Shown: positions 24,846 through 38,100 of the stretch, piece after piece
How the letters are laid out: each line of letters begins with the position of its first letter
Position numbering within the stretch: the stretch's first letter is position 1
From: Owenia fusiformis
Lineage: Eukaryota > Annelida > Polychaeta > Sabellida > Oweniidae
Direction: 5' to 3'
NCBI GenBank assembly: GCA_903813345.2
Contig: CAIIXF020000003.1
Location: 31,387,248 to 31,451,247, forward strand
DNA: 64,000 nt
Notes under the pieces: model-generated
The model's database searches: none
The model's input: only the letters and a program-made list of their open reading frames with translations
What the model was told of the DNA's origin: nothing
Position numbers and translations under genes: made by a program

Positions 24846-25622
24846 TGAGCGAATAGGTGGTGACGTTTTGTCATGTTAATGCCTTGTTCTGTACTTGTCA
24901 TGAGTTGAAAAAGAGACATTTATGATTGTGATTTCAGATGATAGTGAAAGGATTGGAATTCAAAGATTAAAAATTACATGTATTTTAGCTTCAGTATTGT
25001 CGTCATTGAAAAAGTTCATGTGAACTTAACGGGTGTTTCACTTTATCAATCTCTTCGTATAGCATTTTTACTATTAAGCAATACAAAATCCTGACAGAAA
25101 TGCAATAAATAAAGGTTTTGTTTTTATTTGTTAGTATTTTCACCTCCCACCCTCCTAATATTAGGCCCTTCGTCTTGACGTTAAACATAAAATTAACTTT
25201 GAACGACCGTACCGGAATCTCACAATGTCATATTCTATAAGAGATGTTATCTACACTACCCAGGCCTTCATAAGTTTGGTATACTAAACTTTCAATCTCA
25301 CCAACAGATACTTCACAGTTACGTTCTCCAAATGGAGGAGGATAAATAAGGGTTGCCGACATTATAGAGACGAGTGTACAAGTTATGAACTAGGACAACG
25401 GACATCGATTGTTGAGAGTCATTTTCAAAGCTAACTACCAAGATTACCCCTGAAATTATTGAACAGCTTTTGAAATATAATATTTCTTTTTCAATTTCAA
25501 AAATCATTATTACAATTGTTAATACTGAATCGATGAGCACTTCGGGAGGACGTGCAATTTTGTAATTGCGAAACTCTATTGTACTTGCGAATCACTATTG
25601 TACATGTTCTTTATAAGACAAG
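24846..25622. other. Upstream region of the Rab-like gene
   Basis: AT-rich with no repeat recognised. It should hold the promoter and 5' leader of the GTPase gene, but I see no clear TATA or initiator. Confidence 0.4.
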
Positions 25623-27094
25623 ATGTCCACGCCTGCCGAGAGAAACAAACAACGCGAGGAGCTAAAACGGGAATTTAAATACATTTTCAAAATAGTAGTA
25701 GTAGGAGATTCAGGTGTGGGGAAGACATCGTTGATTCGAACTTACACAGATGGCCAATTTCAACATTATTTGCATCCTGATGGTCTCTTGGACAAGAAGG
25801 AAAAAGTGTTGCGATTGGGATCGGATAAAATCAAACTTGAAATATGGGACACTGCTGGTATTTAGTTATTTCTACGCATACTATTGATTTAAAATTTCGA
25901 AACTTTCTAAAGAGCATGCTCTGAGATATTGTAAAGTGACTAAGCAAAAATATTCGTGACTTAGTAGTTTGATTCGTATACAGGATTTTGTATCATATGA
26001 CATTTCTTCAGGCATATCTTGTTTTCAACAGCAATTTGTATTGAAATAAATATTAAGTGGTCCAAATATTCAAAAAGAACACGACGCAGGTCTTAAAAAT
26101 CCAGGTTAATATCTGAACACAGACCCGTGGCCAGGGGGTTGCAGGGTTCGGGCGACTTATTTCAAAATCATGCAGTTGTTCACTATTTTGAGCACTGATT
26201 TTAGCCATATTTGGGTCAAAATTGTCAAACGTGAACCCCCTGGACATTTTTGAAAACTGCCCCCCCCCCGTGGCAAATCCTGGCTACGGGCCTGGAACAA
26301 TCTGATGTTTTTCCAAATTTTGGACAACCCTTTTGTTCATCCCTCTTTAATATCAATTCAGGTCAGGAACGCTACAGGAGCCTCACAGCATCATACTACA
26401 GAGGTGCCCATGGTTGCCTAATTCTCTTTGACGCTAGTGTTACCGATGCAACCACAAACACAAACAGATCGCTGGATCGCTGCGTTCACTGGTAATGTAA
26501 CATTATATCACGCTTTTTATTATATTTAAACCTCATACGATAGCTTGAAATGTAACTTAATGCAGTTAATAAGATGTTGATCCATAGGTATAGTTAATAG
26601 GGAATTCCAAATCCAATGAAATTAAATCCCTTCCAATGAAATAACTTTTCCATTACGATCTGAAACTAAATGAAGAATAATGTTCTTTGTTCTATTTAAT
26701 AGGTTTGATGATACAACGCAATATTGTAATATTGTACTTTGTTATATTTAACAGGTTGGATGATACAACGCAGTACTGTAATGACAGCACGTGTAAAATG
26801 CTCGTTGCAACAAAGTGCCATCTTTTAGATGAAACAAAAACTTTGAAGTGCGAACTTGGCAAGAAGTTCGCAGATGAGAACAATTTGTCATATATGGAAT
26901 TAAGCTCCGAGAAAAACATGAATGTGAATGAAACATTTGAAAAACTTGCGCAAATATTGTACACTGAGTATTCAAGACGGGACAGTAATCTAAATGAAAA
27001 GGTTAATGAGGGTCAGGGGAATTCATTGCACATATTCAAGTCAACTTTCTTTAAGAATTCACTTGTCTGTCCGGGTAGCTGCGTTATATTATGA
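25623..27094 (+). CDS. Atypical Rab-family small GTPase (three exons)
   Basis: Exons are 25623-25857, 26362-26491 and 26755-27094 (234 codons plus stop) with GT-AG junctions. The P-loop is GDSGVGKTS (residue 30 on), the G3 box is WDTAGQERYRSL, and YYRGAHGCLILFDA follows as in Rab8/Rab10-like proteins. The protein ends in CVIL, a CaaX box expected to be geranylgeranylated, so it should sit on a membrane. Two usual features are missing: the switch I Thr lies in a segment reading YLHPDGLLDKKE, and the guanine-specificity motif NKxD is TKCH. G5 is a recognisable but altered LSSEKN. Rab proteins direct vesicle traffic; with these changes nucleotide binding or effector choice may differ. Other possibilities are a decaying paralogue or mis-modelled exons, though all three junctions keep the frame. 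Confidence 0.82.
26120..26294. mobile_element. CAGRCCCGT-ended MITE in the Rab-like gene intron
   Basis: The ends CAGACCCGTGGCCAGGG and (reverse strand) CAGGCCCGTAGCCAGGA are flanked by the 5-bp duplication GAACA (26115-26119 and 26295-26299). A run of C lies inside. It shares its ends and duplication length with the element at 54301-56032. Confidence 0.85.
26701..26790 (+). repeat. Duplicated splice acceptor of Rab-like exon 3
   Basis: AGGTTTGATGATACAACGCA at 26701 is repeated 52 bp later as AGGTTGGATGATACAACGCA, which holds the frame-preserving acceptor. Because 52 is not a multiple of three, use of the first acceptor would shift the frame and reach a TAA before the second copy. Confidence 0.75.
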
Positions 27095-29464
27095 TTTAAC
27101 AAGCTTTGAGAATTAGCGTCTTTTAAAAAAGAAACAGACTTCGAATTTTATAATTGCAATAAGTCCCTTCCATATACTTCCTAACTTTGGGAGAATGTGT
27201 ATGCGACAACGGATATTCCATTTTATCCTATGCCCAGTAGAGTTTTAGGGAGATAAGTTGGTAAGATAAATCCTGAAGTTTTCAAGAACCTCCATACCTC
27301 CCACCATATCTCCCGCTCCAGGGGATATTTTGCCGCTTTGAAAACAATTTTGAAATAAAGTTTAAAAATAATTTGAGAAAATCTTTTTGAAAAGATATGA
27401 AATATTTTTGAAAAAATGAGAAAAGTCTACAGGGTATAGGATAAAACATGCAGTTATGTACGGTCAGTTTGGATATGGGGGTTATTCCTCGTGAGATATG
27501 CACATACCTTCGGTCCCTCAGGTAGATATGCATATCTCCCCTGGATACCACATCCAAAACCTCCCAGTACATAACCCTTATTTATCCCACGAGTAGCCTA
27601 TTGTGTTATATGGACAATAACATCCAGTGATATTTCTGATATTATTCTGATCCGTGTGATATTTTTCCGAAAATCGTTTATCAGCCTCATATGATAAAAC
27701 GATTTCGATTCTTTTGAATTTTTGATTTTTTATATTTATGGGATAAAACACATATCTGATAATTTCTAGTGCTATCATTTTATTGCCTTGTAGATATAAA
27801 CTCGTCTATAAAAATGATATCACTCAAAATAATCTGATAATCTGTATTTATCACGTGCGTATGTCCCTTCCAAGATACACCAAAACATTGATATTTTCCT
27901 ATGAATGTCAGAAAACGAATTGCTTTTATTTTTTAATGAATTCGTAATACGAAGACATTTTCGCTTTGGATTCTCACTGATTATGATCAATATTTTTGGT
28001 CCTTTCATAAACATGAGAGAAGAAAAGAGAATTCATTATTTAGATAGATGATACAACATCTCTGTCAATCAAGGTATCTGGTTGTAAAGAAAACAAATAT
28101 ACCGTACAACGTGCATTGCGAAACGATATCGGTTCAATTACAAATTATATTTGTGTTTTTAATCGAAGCAAGTATTTGTTTTTCATTTTGACAACATAAT
28201 AATTATATTTTTGTTTATGTTTCTTTATTTCCCATTATAACTGGATCAAGTTTCCTAAATAAAAGGGCGATGAATAAATTATTTCGATTACGATTCTTGT
28301 GTTATATTGTCTCCATTCTTTTACAGTTTTTTCATGTCTAGTTAATTGTGCAAATTTATAAAGATTGATTGAAACTACACAAGCACCTTATTATTGGGCA
28401 TAGGATTGTGGATCACCTGGTTACCTTTATAACAACATAGATGAAGTTCTGTCGGAGGAAATATTTATTCTTATCTGTGGGGAGGATCAGATTTTGAGGC
28501 CTTTTTTGCTGGGACCAATTTTAGGGAGGGGGACTATGTCTGCCACTGACTGCTTCCATCTTTCTATCGTCTTTGTACCAATGGTTTCTCCACATCAGAA
28601 AAAACTAAAATTGGATGAACTATGAAAGTAGCAGTAAAACTTGTCATGTACTATCAATGTGTAAAAACAATTTATTTATAATTCATATACACACATCCTC
28701 TTTAAATTTGAATTGTTCCAAGTTTGGCGTCTTAGAAAATCTGATGTGCACACAACAAACATGAAAGGCCCGACAAAAGGCAAACGCTTTTATTTTCAAT
28801 TAACACCTTGAGAACCACTCCTGCCAGGTCAGAACTCTCAATACTTCGCAGTAAGCCGTTATCTACAAAACCCAACTTTCATTTTAATCAATTAAAGGCT
28901 CACTTTACTTAATTTAGAATAAAAAATAATCATTGAAAGATGCTACTCACACACTCGTTCAAATATGACACAAAGTTTGATTTGCTTTAATATTGAACCA
29001 AGAAAAGATTAACTCACCTAGAAAAAAGCATTTGAAGTTCAGAGATCATTAGACGTGCATGCACATGTTAAACAAAGTCCATGTTTTAAATTACTGTTGA
29101 TTTAAAGGATGGCGACACTTCTATAAAAATGAATGTATCATGTAGTACAAACAACTTTGCCATCTTTCAATGACATTGATAAAAACTTGATATATAAAGC
29201 TTGACAAATTGAAAATATTTTTTTGATAATTTATTGTAAGCTTTGATGTGGTCTGTTTGAGCTGTTGTTGGTGTCAAATGAAAGATAAGGTTCTTATCAA
29301 TATATTGGACATACTTTGAAATTCAAATGAAAGTCTTTATTTTGCCCAAAAACGTTTAAAATACGCAAATTGGGCCTTTAATGTCCTCTGGTGTTTTAAT
29401 GCAAACATGTTACAAGCCACCAACGGTCGGTGACCATGTACTGCGCGTTCATTGCCGTTCAAGT
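27095..29464. other. Downstream of the Rab-like gene, nothing recognised
   Basis: AT-rich. AATAAA near 28258 could be a polyadenylation signal, but it is 1.1 kb from the stop codon. No gene is seen. Confidence 0.35.
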
Positions 29465-29610
29465 CCAACCTTTAGTAAAACCTGTTTCAGTGATCACCTC
29501 TCTCTAGTGAACACCTGGGTCTAGTGAACACCTCTTCGCAGCACATACTCCACCGATTCTGTATAAGATCCCCTCTCTGTAATGAACACCTTCCTACGGT
29601 CTGTATTGGA
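29465..29610. repeat. Fragment related to the 10139 MITE
   Basis: AGTAAAACCTGTTTCAGTG and repeated TAGTGAACACCT/AATGAACACCT resemble the interior and one end of the MITE at 10139-10315. The other end was not found. Confidence 0.45.
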
Positions 29611-29709
29611 ATTTTCTAGCGACTGTCGTGATGATGAGATTGATTTCGTGTCAATTATACTGGTATTGCATAATTGCATATGCAGGGAACACTTCAACCA
29701 TTTTATGTA

Positions 29710-29902
29710 ATAAGTTATTGAATGATTTGAAGTGCAATACAGGATATATTCTGCTTGAGAAATTCCGTATTGGAACGAGACGAAGTCGAGTGCCAATACA
29801 GAATATCGAGACAGAATGAAAGTCTCGACTTCGTCTCGTGCCAATACAAAATTTCTCAAGCAGAATATATCCTATTGCACTTCAAATCATTCAATAACTT
29901 AT
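29710..29902. mobile_element. Palindromic MITE, about 85-bp arms
   Basis: The arms share ATAAGTTATTGAATGATTTG, GCAATA(CA)GGATATATTC and CGAGACGAAGTCGAG in inverted order. A shorter copy made only of the outer arm lies at 33931-34004. Confidence 0.85.
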
Positions 29903-30232
29903 AATATCGTGAATTTGCTTATTTATGAGAATTATTGCAAATCTCAAACGATAAGAGAATTTTGTAAGTTTTCTCAATATTCAGTATTCCCCAAACATGC
30001 CAAATCATCTAAGCATTAGCATGTGGATGACTTCAAAACAATTTGAAACGTTCTTGTTTGTTACTAATTAATTTTCTTTTATTAGAAACACACATATTTT
30101 GCGATATCAGTGGGAGAGTATCTAAGAATAATATGAATTAAAGTACCTCTATTAGTTATATAAAATATTAGATAAAAAGTGGAATGCAAAAGATTATATT
30201 AATGTAAATGGTTCAGTATAATTTCACTTATG

Positions 30233-30350
30233 CCTTGGTCAAATTTGCTCCGATTTTCACTACGGCGCCCGGCCGATTGAGTATTTTGATCAAAATTGAA
30301 TACAATATTAAGCAAAACACTCAATCGGCCGGGCGCAGATCAAATTTTTT
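30233..30350. mobile_element. Palindromic MITE with CGGCCGATTGAGT arms
   Basis: GGCGCCCGGCCGATTGAGT..TTTGATCAAAATTGAATAC and CACTCAATCGGCCGGGCGC form inverted arms. The element at 12050-12150 is the same family. Confidence 0.7.
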
Positions 30351-30989
30351 CCACGAGAAAATATGAGATTGGGCTCGGAAAATATCCTATTGCCACTCGG
30401 GCTGTCGCCCTCGGTCAATATATTTTCCTTGGTCAGTATCATATTTTCCCTTGATATAAAATTCATATTTCATCCCTCTTATAAATAACCTCTATACATC
30501 AAATTAATGTAATGAATTGGTAGATATTCTTCATTAATAACTAATGAGCCTTTTATCCACCAGGTGTGATATACATGTAGCTAGATTGGAACAAATTATT
30601 CACAAGGTAAATGGTTGTTAGTATTGTGTAGTCTGAAAATGCTAGGTGATTTAATTGTTCGGATCTCATAAAAATATAATTTTGGAGAAAAGAACGTTAA
30701 ACTCACAAAAACATCACAGGGAATGAGTTATTTGATAATTGTATACATCTTAGTCATCAATGCTGCATCGTTTTTAATCAGACATGAAAAGTATATCTAA
30801 ACAATAGAATCTGGATTCAATAAAAGTATTATAACAGACTATCATTGTGTTTATATGCTTTTTCTTTACATCTTCATTTTAATTTTAATTTCATTGCACA
30901 ACCCATAAGTGACATGTAGTGTTTCATGTCAGACAGTATTCTTCAGACAATAAATAAAATTGAGAGTCCATCCTCAGGATTTGTACTAC
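30351..30989. other. Intergenic, nothing recognised
   Basis: AT-rich sequence between a MITE and the minisatellite behind ENTR1; no gene seen. Confidence 0.4.
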
Positions 30990-32085
30990 TATCAGCAGTG
31001 TCAGGCCTAAGATTTTGTACAAATTCCTTGTAGCATCATGAAAGTCCACCTTCAGGATTTCTACTATCATGGCTCATGAAATCACACCCATTTCTTGAAG
31101 TTTCATGTGAGTTCACCTCAAGAACGTGTACTATCATGAGATCACACTTGACTTGTAGTATCATGTGAGTTCACACTCAAGATCTGTACTATCATGAGAT
31201 CACACTTGACTTGTAGTATCATGAAAGTTCACCCTCAAGATTTGTACTATCATGAGATCACACTTGACTTGTAGTATCATGAAAGTTCACCCTCTGGATG
31301 TTGTACTATCATGAGATCCCACTCAGTACTTACAGTATCATGTAAGTTTACCCTCAGGATTTTACTATCATGAGACCACACTTAGTACTTGTAGTATCAT
31401 GTGAGTTTAACCTCAAAATTTGTACTATCATGAGATCACACTCAGTACCTGTAGTATTATGTGAGTTCACCCCCAGGATTTGTACTCTCATGATATTCCA
31501 CTCAGTGCTATTGGTATCATGTGAGTTCACACTCAGTGCATGTAGTATCATGTGAGCTCACCCTCATGATTTGTACTATCATGAGATTCCACTCAGTACA
31601 TGTAGTATCATGTGAGTTCACCCTCAGGATGTCTACAATCATGAGAGCACACTCAATACTTGAAGTATCATGAGAATTCACCCTCATAATTTGTACTATA
31701 ATGAGATCACACTCAGTTCTTGCAGTATCATTAGAGTTCACCTTTAGGATTTGTACTATCATGAGATCACACTCAAGACATATATGATGATCATGATAAG
31801 TATCACAAGTGTTCACCCTCAAGATTTATACTTTCATAAGATCACACTCAGTATTCATAGTATCATGTGAGCACACTCTAAATACTTGTAGTATCATGAG
31901 AGATCATAATTAGGACTCAAAGTATCATGAGAGTCAACCCTCAGTATCATTTGTCACATAAGTTTACCCTCAAGACTTGTAATTTCATTAGACTTCACAC
32001 TCAAGATTTGAAGTATCATGAGAGAGGATTTTGAGACTTTCATGACAGTTCAAGATCAAGACTTGAAGAATCATGCAAGTTATAA
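30990..32085. repeat. 60-bp minisatellite downstream of ENTR1
   Basis: About 18 units of 60 bp contain AGTATCATGTGAGTTCACCC, TCAGGATTTGTACTATCATG and AGATCACACTCAGTACTTGT. Units are cleanest between 31130 and 31760 and decay towards both ends. The array starts about 35 bp past the ENTR1 stop codon, so it may lie in its 3' untranslated region. Confidence 0.93.
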
Positions 32086-32118
32086 GTAGAGTTAACCCTG
32101 AGAAGACTTGTCGCATCC

Positions 32119-35100
32119 TTAGACTCCACCCTCTGAACATGTTGATGGTCCTTGTTCTTCAGTAAACTTGTCTATTGTTGATAAGATTTGGGATAACATT
32201 TTCAATTGATCCACTCCAGTGAGTAATTGTCTGAAATGAAAAAATGTAAAATAGTACTAATTGTTAAAGATCTAGCTTACTCAGAATTGTCCCATACACT
32301 AGTCTGTTTGTTCAATGTTAATCATTTGAGGGGTACATCAAACTCTCATGATGTATGTCTCACCATCGGATCTAGACGGGGGCATGGGGGGCGCATGCCC
32401 CCCCTAAAAAGTCGAAAAATTCGTGTTTTGCCTCATTGCTTTTTACAAAATTTGAATCTTTTTTTAATTCGCTCACAGTTATCATCACATGCCCCCCCTA
32501 ACACAAAATCCTGGATCCACCCCTGTGTCTAATGTATAAACATGGGAATAGGAAGTAAAGGAAAGCTGCCTTGTCAAACTTTTACAGAAAAATATTCCTA
32601 CATGTTTTTTTCCAATGTAATCTGTTAAAATGAGTCAAATGATAGCAATAAATCCCCTTTAACTAAAATTTTCCTCATCTATTCAAAATTGCCTTGCCTA
32701 TTATGAATCCTGTAATGACACTGGCCAAAAATGCTCAAATTGGCAGGTCAAGTTTTTTTAACCTGGTAAACTATGGCACATCAAAACAATTAAACTGAAA
32801 AAGTGTTTAGATTAAGAGGTGTTCAGAAAGTTGTTAAAATAAACAGGTTATACTACATCTGACTTACTTGAGTTGTTGTTCAGCCCCAGTGGCCGCTGTG
32901 CTAAGTTGCTGAGAGGCATACTTCGCCTTCTCTTTCATACTCTCTATTCCCAGGTCACCACTCCTCAATGCTGCATTCTCCTGTTGCAAGACTTGGATAT
33001 CTTCTTTTAGTTTGGCTACCAGACCCTCGGCTTTAACTGCACGTTTCTACAATAGATGATAATACAATGATGGCCGATGGTCAGAGGGTACAGGGAAACA
33101 AGGTGATTTCTCAATTTGTCAAATTTGTTGATGCTATGTAAGTTTGGCAGGGTTAATGTCACCCTTACCACCAGTTTTTAAAACTAAGGTACATATATCA
33201 CCCCGGAAAAGCCTGACAACGGTAAAGTCAGATACCGTTGTCACAAATGGCGGACATAACTGTCGCTTCAAATAGATTTTCATGAACTGTATGTTTAATA
33301 GAGCACCTATCAATCAAAGTGTCTTAATAATCATTGTACAGTTAATAATGTTCTACCATTGAAATAAAGTCTTTTAATTACCATATGCTGTTGTCTTTCT
33401 AAATTACTCAAATTCAGATTCCGTTGTCATTGACGATATGGAAGACGCTATATTGTGGCGATTCACGACCCAATTTGATCGAAATTGGGATTTCATATGG
33501 AACATCATCACAAGAGCTTAATACATGCACAGAATTAGCGACGATAAAATCCCATGAAATGAGGACCAAGTGATTAAGCAGTTGAAGCGATGGTTATGTC
33601 CGCCATTTGTGACAACGGTATCTGACTTTACCGTTGTCAGGCTATCCCAGTGTGATATATGTAGAGACCATGACATGATTGCAAGGAACATTTCAAATTT
33701 CAGAACAAGTGTGCCCTTTAATATGCTTATGCCTGATTTTCAATTCTTTATAGAATTGATGTTTTGAGGTCTTCAGTTTCTTAGAATCTAAATGAGATTT
33801 GACAATTAATAAAACTGGGAGTATGGTAATCCCATCTTAATTCTTACTGTAGTAATACATATCAGTGTTTTATTCAGTATTCGTTTTGTGGCATTAGAGA
33901 TGCACGAACTGACTGCCCAATGAACAGTGAAGTGATTTGGAGTGCAATACAGGATATATTCTGCTCGAGACTAAGAATATATCCTGTATTGCACTTCAAA
34001 TCATTCTAATAACGTTTTTATCATGTGATCCTCTGTATTGCTACTGAGAATGTCCCCTCCGTTCATTTTACAGATCATACGATAAATATTCTTACTGTAG
34101 TTGACTGCAGGTTTGCCTCTACTTGTTGCATCATTTCCTCCAGAGCCTTGGTGTCTTCTGACTCTCTCTTCTTGATTCTTTTAACCTCAAGCTGCAGCTC
34201 AGCTAACCTACAGATGAAAAACCAATCCTACAAAATGTGATAATACAATGTCTCCCTCATCTTAGGATTTCAAGTGAAGATATCTCTTCACCTCATATAA
34301 AGCCCCTCACCATGGGTTATTTAATGTGAGATGTGACCAATTGACCTTTTGCGATCAGAATTCAGGAATTTTGTTTATGGATACTGTTGTCACGTATTTC
34401 GTCTTATTGGTATGACGTCATATAGAAATGATATTAGACATGATGGAATCACGAAATGACGGACACGTGGCAGTTTTGAGCTAAAAATATTGTCGTTTCT
34501 TATATGAAAACCATGGGTCAGATATTTAACAGGTATGCCAATTTGACTAGATCATGAGTATATCTATATATGTGCGAAGTTTGGGTGAAATTCATACTAA
34601 ACATCGATGCCTTTAAGCGCCCCCCGTTTTTGTCAAAATCGGGGGGCGCTTAACTGCTATCTAAATCATGTCAGTAAGACCTTAGACTTGGTATGTGCTT
34701 AGAATGAATGTTGATCTAGTCAAATCGAACGCTTTCGTGAAAAATAAATCAATAAAGCACGAAATATAGAAGATAATCTCTCAAAATCAAGCATCTAAAG
34801 CTGGGTGACCTAATTGTGACGTCACTAAAAGATAGAATCCATTCGGTGATCGCAAATCATCAATTGAAACAGCTTTGAAAATTTAAATAAATGCCTCTTA
34901 CCACACAAAATTAGTACTATTATATTTTGAAGAAAATTTAAAAAGTAAAATGAAAGGAATTAGGTTTGGTGATCCCTCTTAACAAAAATATGGTTAGAAT
35001 GGCACATAGGTGAAATTTAATTAATCTATAAAGGGCTTTCTACCTTTGTGAGTCTAAATGGCTTTTCTCTTCAGCTTTCAAGAGAGACTTTTTCAGTTCT

Positions 35101-38100
35101 GCATTTTCCTGAAAATGACAAATTTCAAAATTTCAAATTTTGAATAATGTAATTTAAGCAACAATATATTAATACTGTTCAAGATTGTATGCTAATTTCG
35201 AAAGTGATTTAGATGAGATATACAGTGGTATTTAAACAAGTTTAGATGATTTCATGGTCTAAATTAAGTTGGTTATATGAATAAATATTTTTATTTTATT
35301 TCAAAAGTTCAGGTAATACAATAGGTAACCATACAATACATGGAGTTGAAGATTACTTATAGTCAAAACTATCCTCAAACTGAAAATTATAAATTGGATA
35401 CTCAATAAAAATCTTACCCCCTTTCACATACCTGTCCACCTGCATAGTTAGAGTCTATCCAAAACATATTTATAAAAATACAGGTATATTTACCTTTGCC
35501 AGATTAGACACATCTTGACTGCCATTGAGCACTCCACTTATAAAATCATCATTATCATCATTCTCATCATCATTATCATCATGTAGACTTAAACTGTGCA
35601 CTGCATTGTCTGATAAGAAATCTGGTAAATCTAAATGTTTTTGACCTGAATCAGGCACCCCATTATTCAATGTCAGATAGTCAAGCTGTGACACACTGTC
35701 TGATACTTGTGGCAGCACATCAACTCGTGACGTAAAATCAGGCAGAGATGACGTAACTTCTTCATGGAATGGTGTATTGTGGGTAACAGGACTGTCGAAA
35801 TCTGGAAGATCTGATGTAAAGTCTGGGAGATGTTTTTCATTGCTAGCTTCTGCATGAACTTTAACTCCTGTTTTGCTTATGTTTGAGTCTTTAGTTAAAA
35901 ACTTCTTAAACGAAAATGGGTTTGAAGACTTAACCTTTGAAGCAGATTCTCCTGGAACATCTGCAAAATATAGGTACAATATGACGCATAGATATACGGC
36001 TTTGTATAAAAAACCTCCTACCTCATACCCACCTACCCATCTACGTGGGACATGATGTAGTCATTGAAGGGTTCAATCTTAAAGATTTTTAAATCTCAAA
36101 ATAGCTCTAATTATTAACATTTCTACAATTCCGGCTTTATTTTATGACTAGATGGATGACAGATCCATAAATAAAGGCATATGGGTGCATTGTAATGTGT
36201 AATGACCCGAGGGCACCCCAGGGCAATCATGCAGGTCCAACAAGCCAGATAAAGAAATTGAAAGAAAGTGTGCTAAATTCTATGCCCGAGTGGGAATTGA
36301 ACCAAGCTCGGCTGTAGTAGCAACTTGCTATCAAGGGTTGTTACAAATGCATCTATGTATGATTCATTATAAACTAAGATCTTTAAAATTGAGCCCTTCA
36401 AAGACTGCATCATGTCCAACATACGTGGGTAGGTGGGTATGAGGTAGGAGGTTTTTTATACAAAGCCTAGATAAACTGTACATGTAAATGTATTCCTGAA
36501 CAATATGATGCAAGATTGATCTATTCAAGTACCAAGGACTAGTTCAGAAAATACACAAACATTGGTCTGTAGAGCACTGGCAGATCCAGGGGGGCCATAG
36601 GACCTTGGGTGGGCCCAGAAAAATATTTTTAGGGCCTCTATTAGTGGGCGGTCCCCCAGCCCCCCCCCCCCCTCCTCCAAGATCAGCCAGTGGAAACCCA
36701 CATGTGGACTAACGACTAACTAACGCCTGGCGTAACCGTCACCATGTAATTCAGTGTTTTTAAGTAGCGCAAGGATCCTACCATGACCGTGGTAATGTTA
36801 TCGTGAAAGCCTGGTATAACCGCGACAATGCTGTATTATATTGCAATGCCTGCCATGACCGTGACAATGTAATATAGTTCTGCAAGGCTTGGCATGACCG
36901 TGACATTGTAATATAGTACTGCAAGGCCTGGCATGACCGTGACAATGTAATATACTGTAGTACTGCAAGGCCTGGCATGACCGTGACAATGTTATATAGT
37001 TCTGCAAGGCCTGGCATGACAAGTTCAGGTATGAGAGTGGTAATGTAGAAATTTATGATTTGGACTGCAATAACCGTGACAATGTGTATTGCAAAGCCTG
37101 GCATGACTGTGGCAATGTAATATAGTACTGCAAGGCCTGGCATGGCCGTGACAATGTAATATAGTTAATAGTATTGCAAGGCTTGGTATGACCGCCGTGG
37201 CAATGTGATATAGTATTCCAAGTTCGGGTATGAGAGGGGTAATGTAGAAATTTATGATTGCTATAAGTGACAGTGACAATGTGTATTTGAAAACCTGGCA
37301 TGACCGTGACAATGTATTATGGGATCGCAAAGCCTGGTATGACCGTGACAATGTAATATAGTATTGCAAGGCCAGGTATGAGGGTGGCAATGTAGAAATT
37401 TAGGCTTAGTCCTACTATGACCGTTATAATGTATTGCAATGACTAGTAAATATGTATGACATTAATGCCAGGAATATCCTTAACAATTTTAAGTGATAGT
37501 CATTACAATTAAACAGTTTAATACTATGATCATGGTGATTAGACTTAACTACCTAATCATGTCAAAATCAAAATTACTACCATACATTAATCTTCACATT
37601 CGCTTATAAACCACAATAAAGGCTACGGTCGCGCCAGGCTTCCAGGATAACACTTCCAGGGTCATGACAGGCCTTGCAATATAATACAGCATTGTCACGG
37701 TTATACCAGCCTGTCACGGTTATACCAGGCTTACACGATAACACTACCACGGTCATGGCAGGATCCTTGCACTACTTAAAAACACTGATTAATAACATGG
37801 CGACGGTTGTGGCAGGCGTAACTCTTGCAGATAGCATGTGCACATGTGGGTGGATTAGCAGTTCCGTATGGGTACATAACACTGGAATACTACAGTATGA
37901 TTCTCTGGCAATCATAGCACATACTTGAGGATTATTTTGGCAATGATAATCCAAGGTTGACAACAGAGAATACCTTATATTTACAAAATATTATATTTTT
38001 GGTCTTGATTTTGAATTGTAGAAAACCCGGAAGTAATAAAATCTACCTTCATTACTTGTACTCTGGTTCTGTTCTTGCACTTGAGGGTCTTGAACATCAG

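Noticed and set aside
31354-31822. Frames with regular SHDTT repeats
   Set aside because: They are the 60-bp minisatellite read in phase (60 is divisible by three), not a protein.
36270-36345. tRNA gene on the minus strand
   Set aside because: Only a B-box-like word is present; no acceptor stem or anticodon arm could be formed by eye.
36778-37390. Long overlapping frames on the minus strand
   Set aside because: They are translations of the 40-bp array of the foldback element and show its periodicity.
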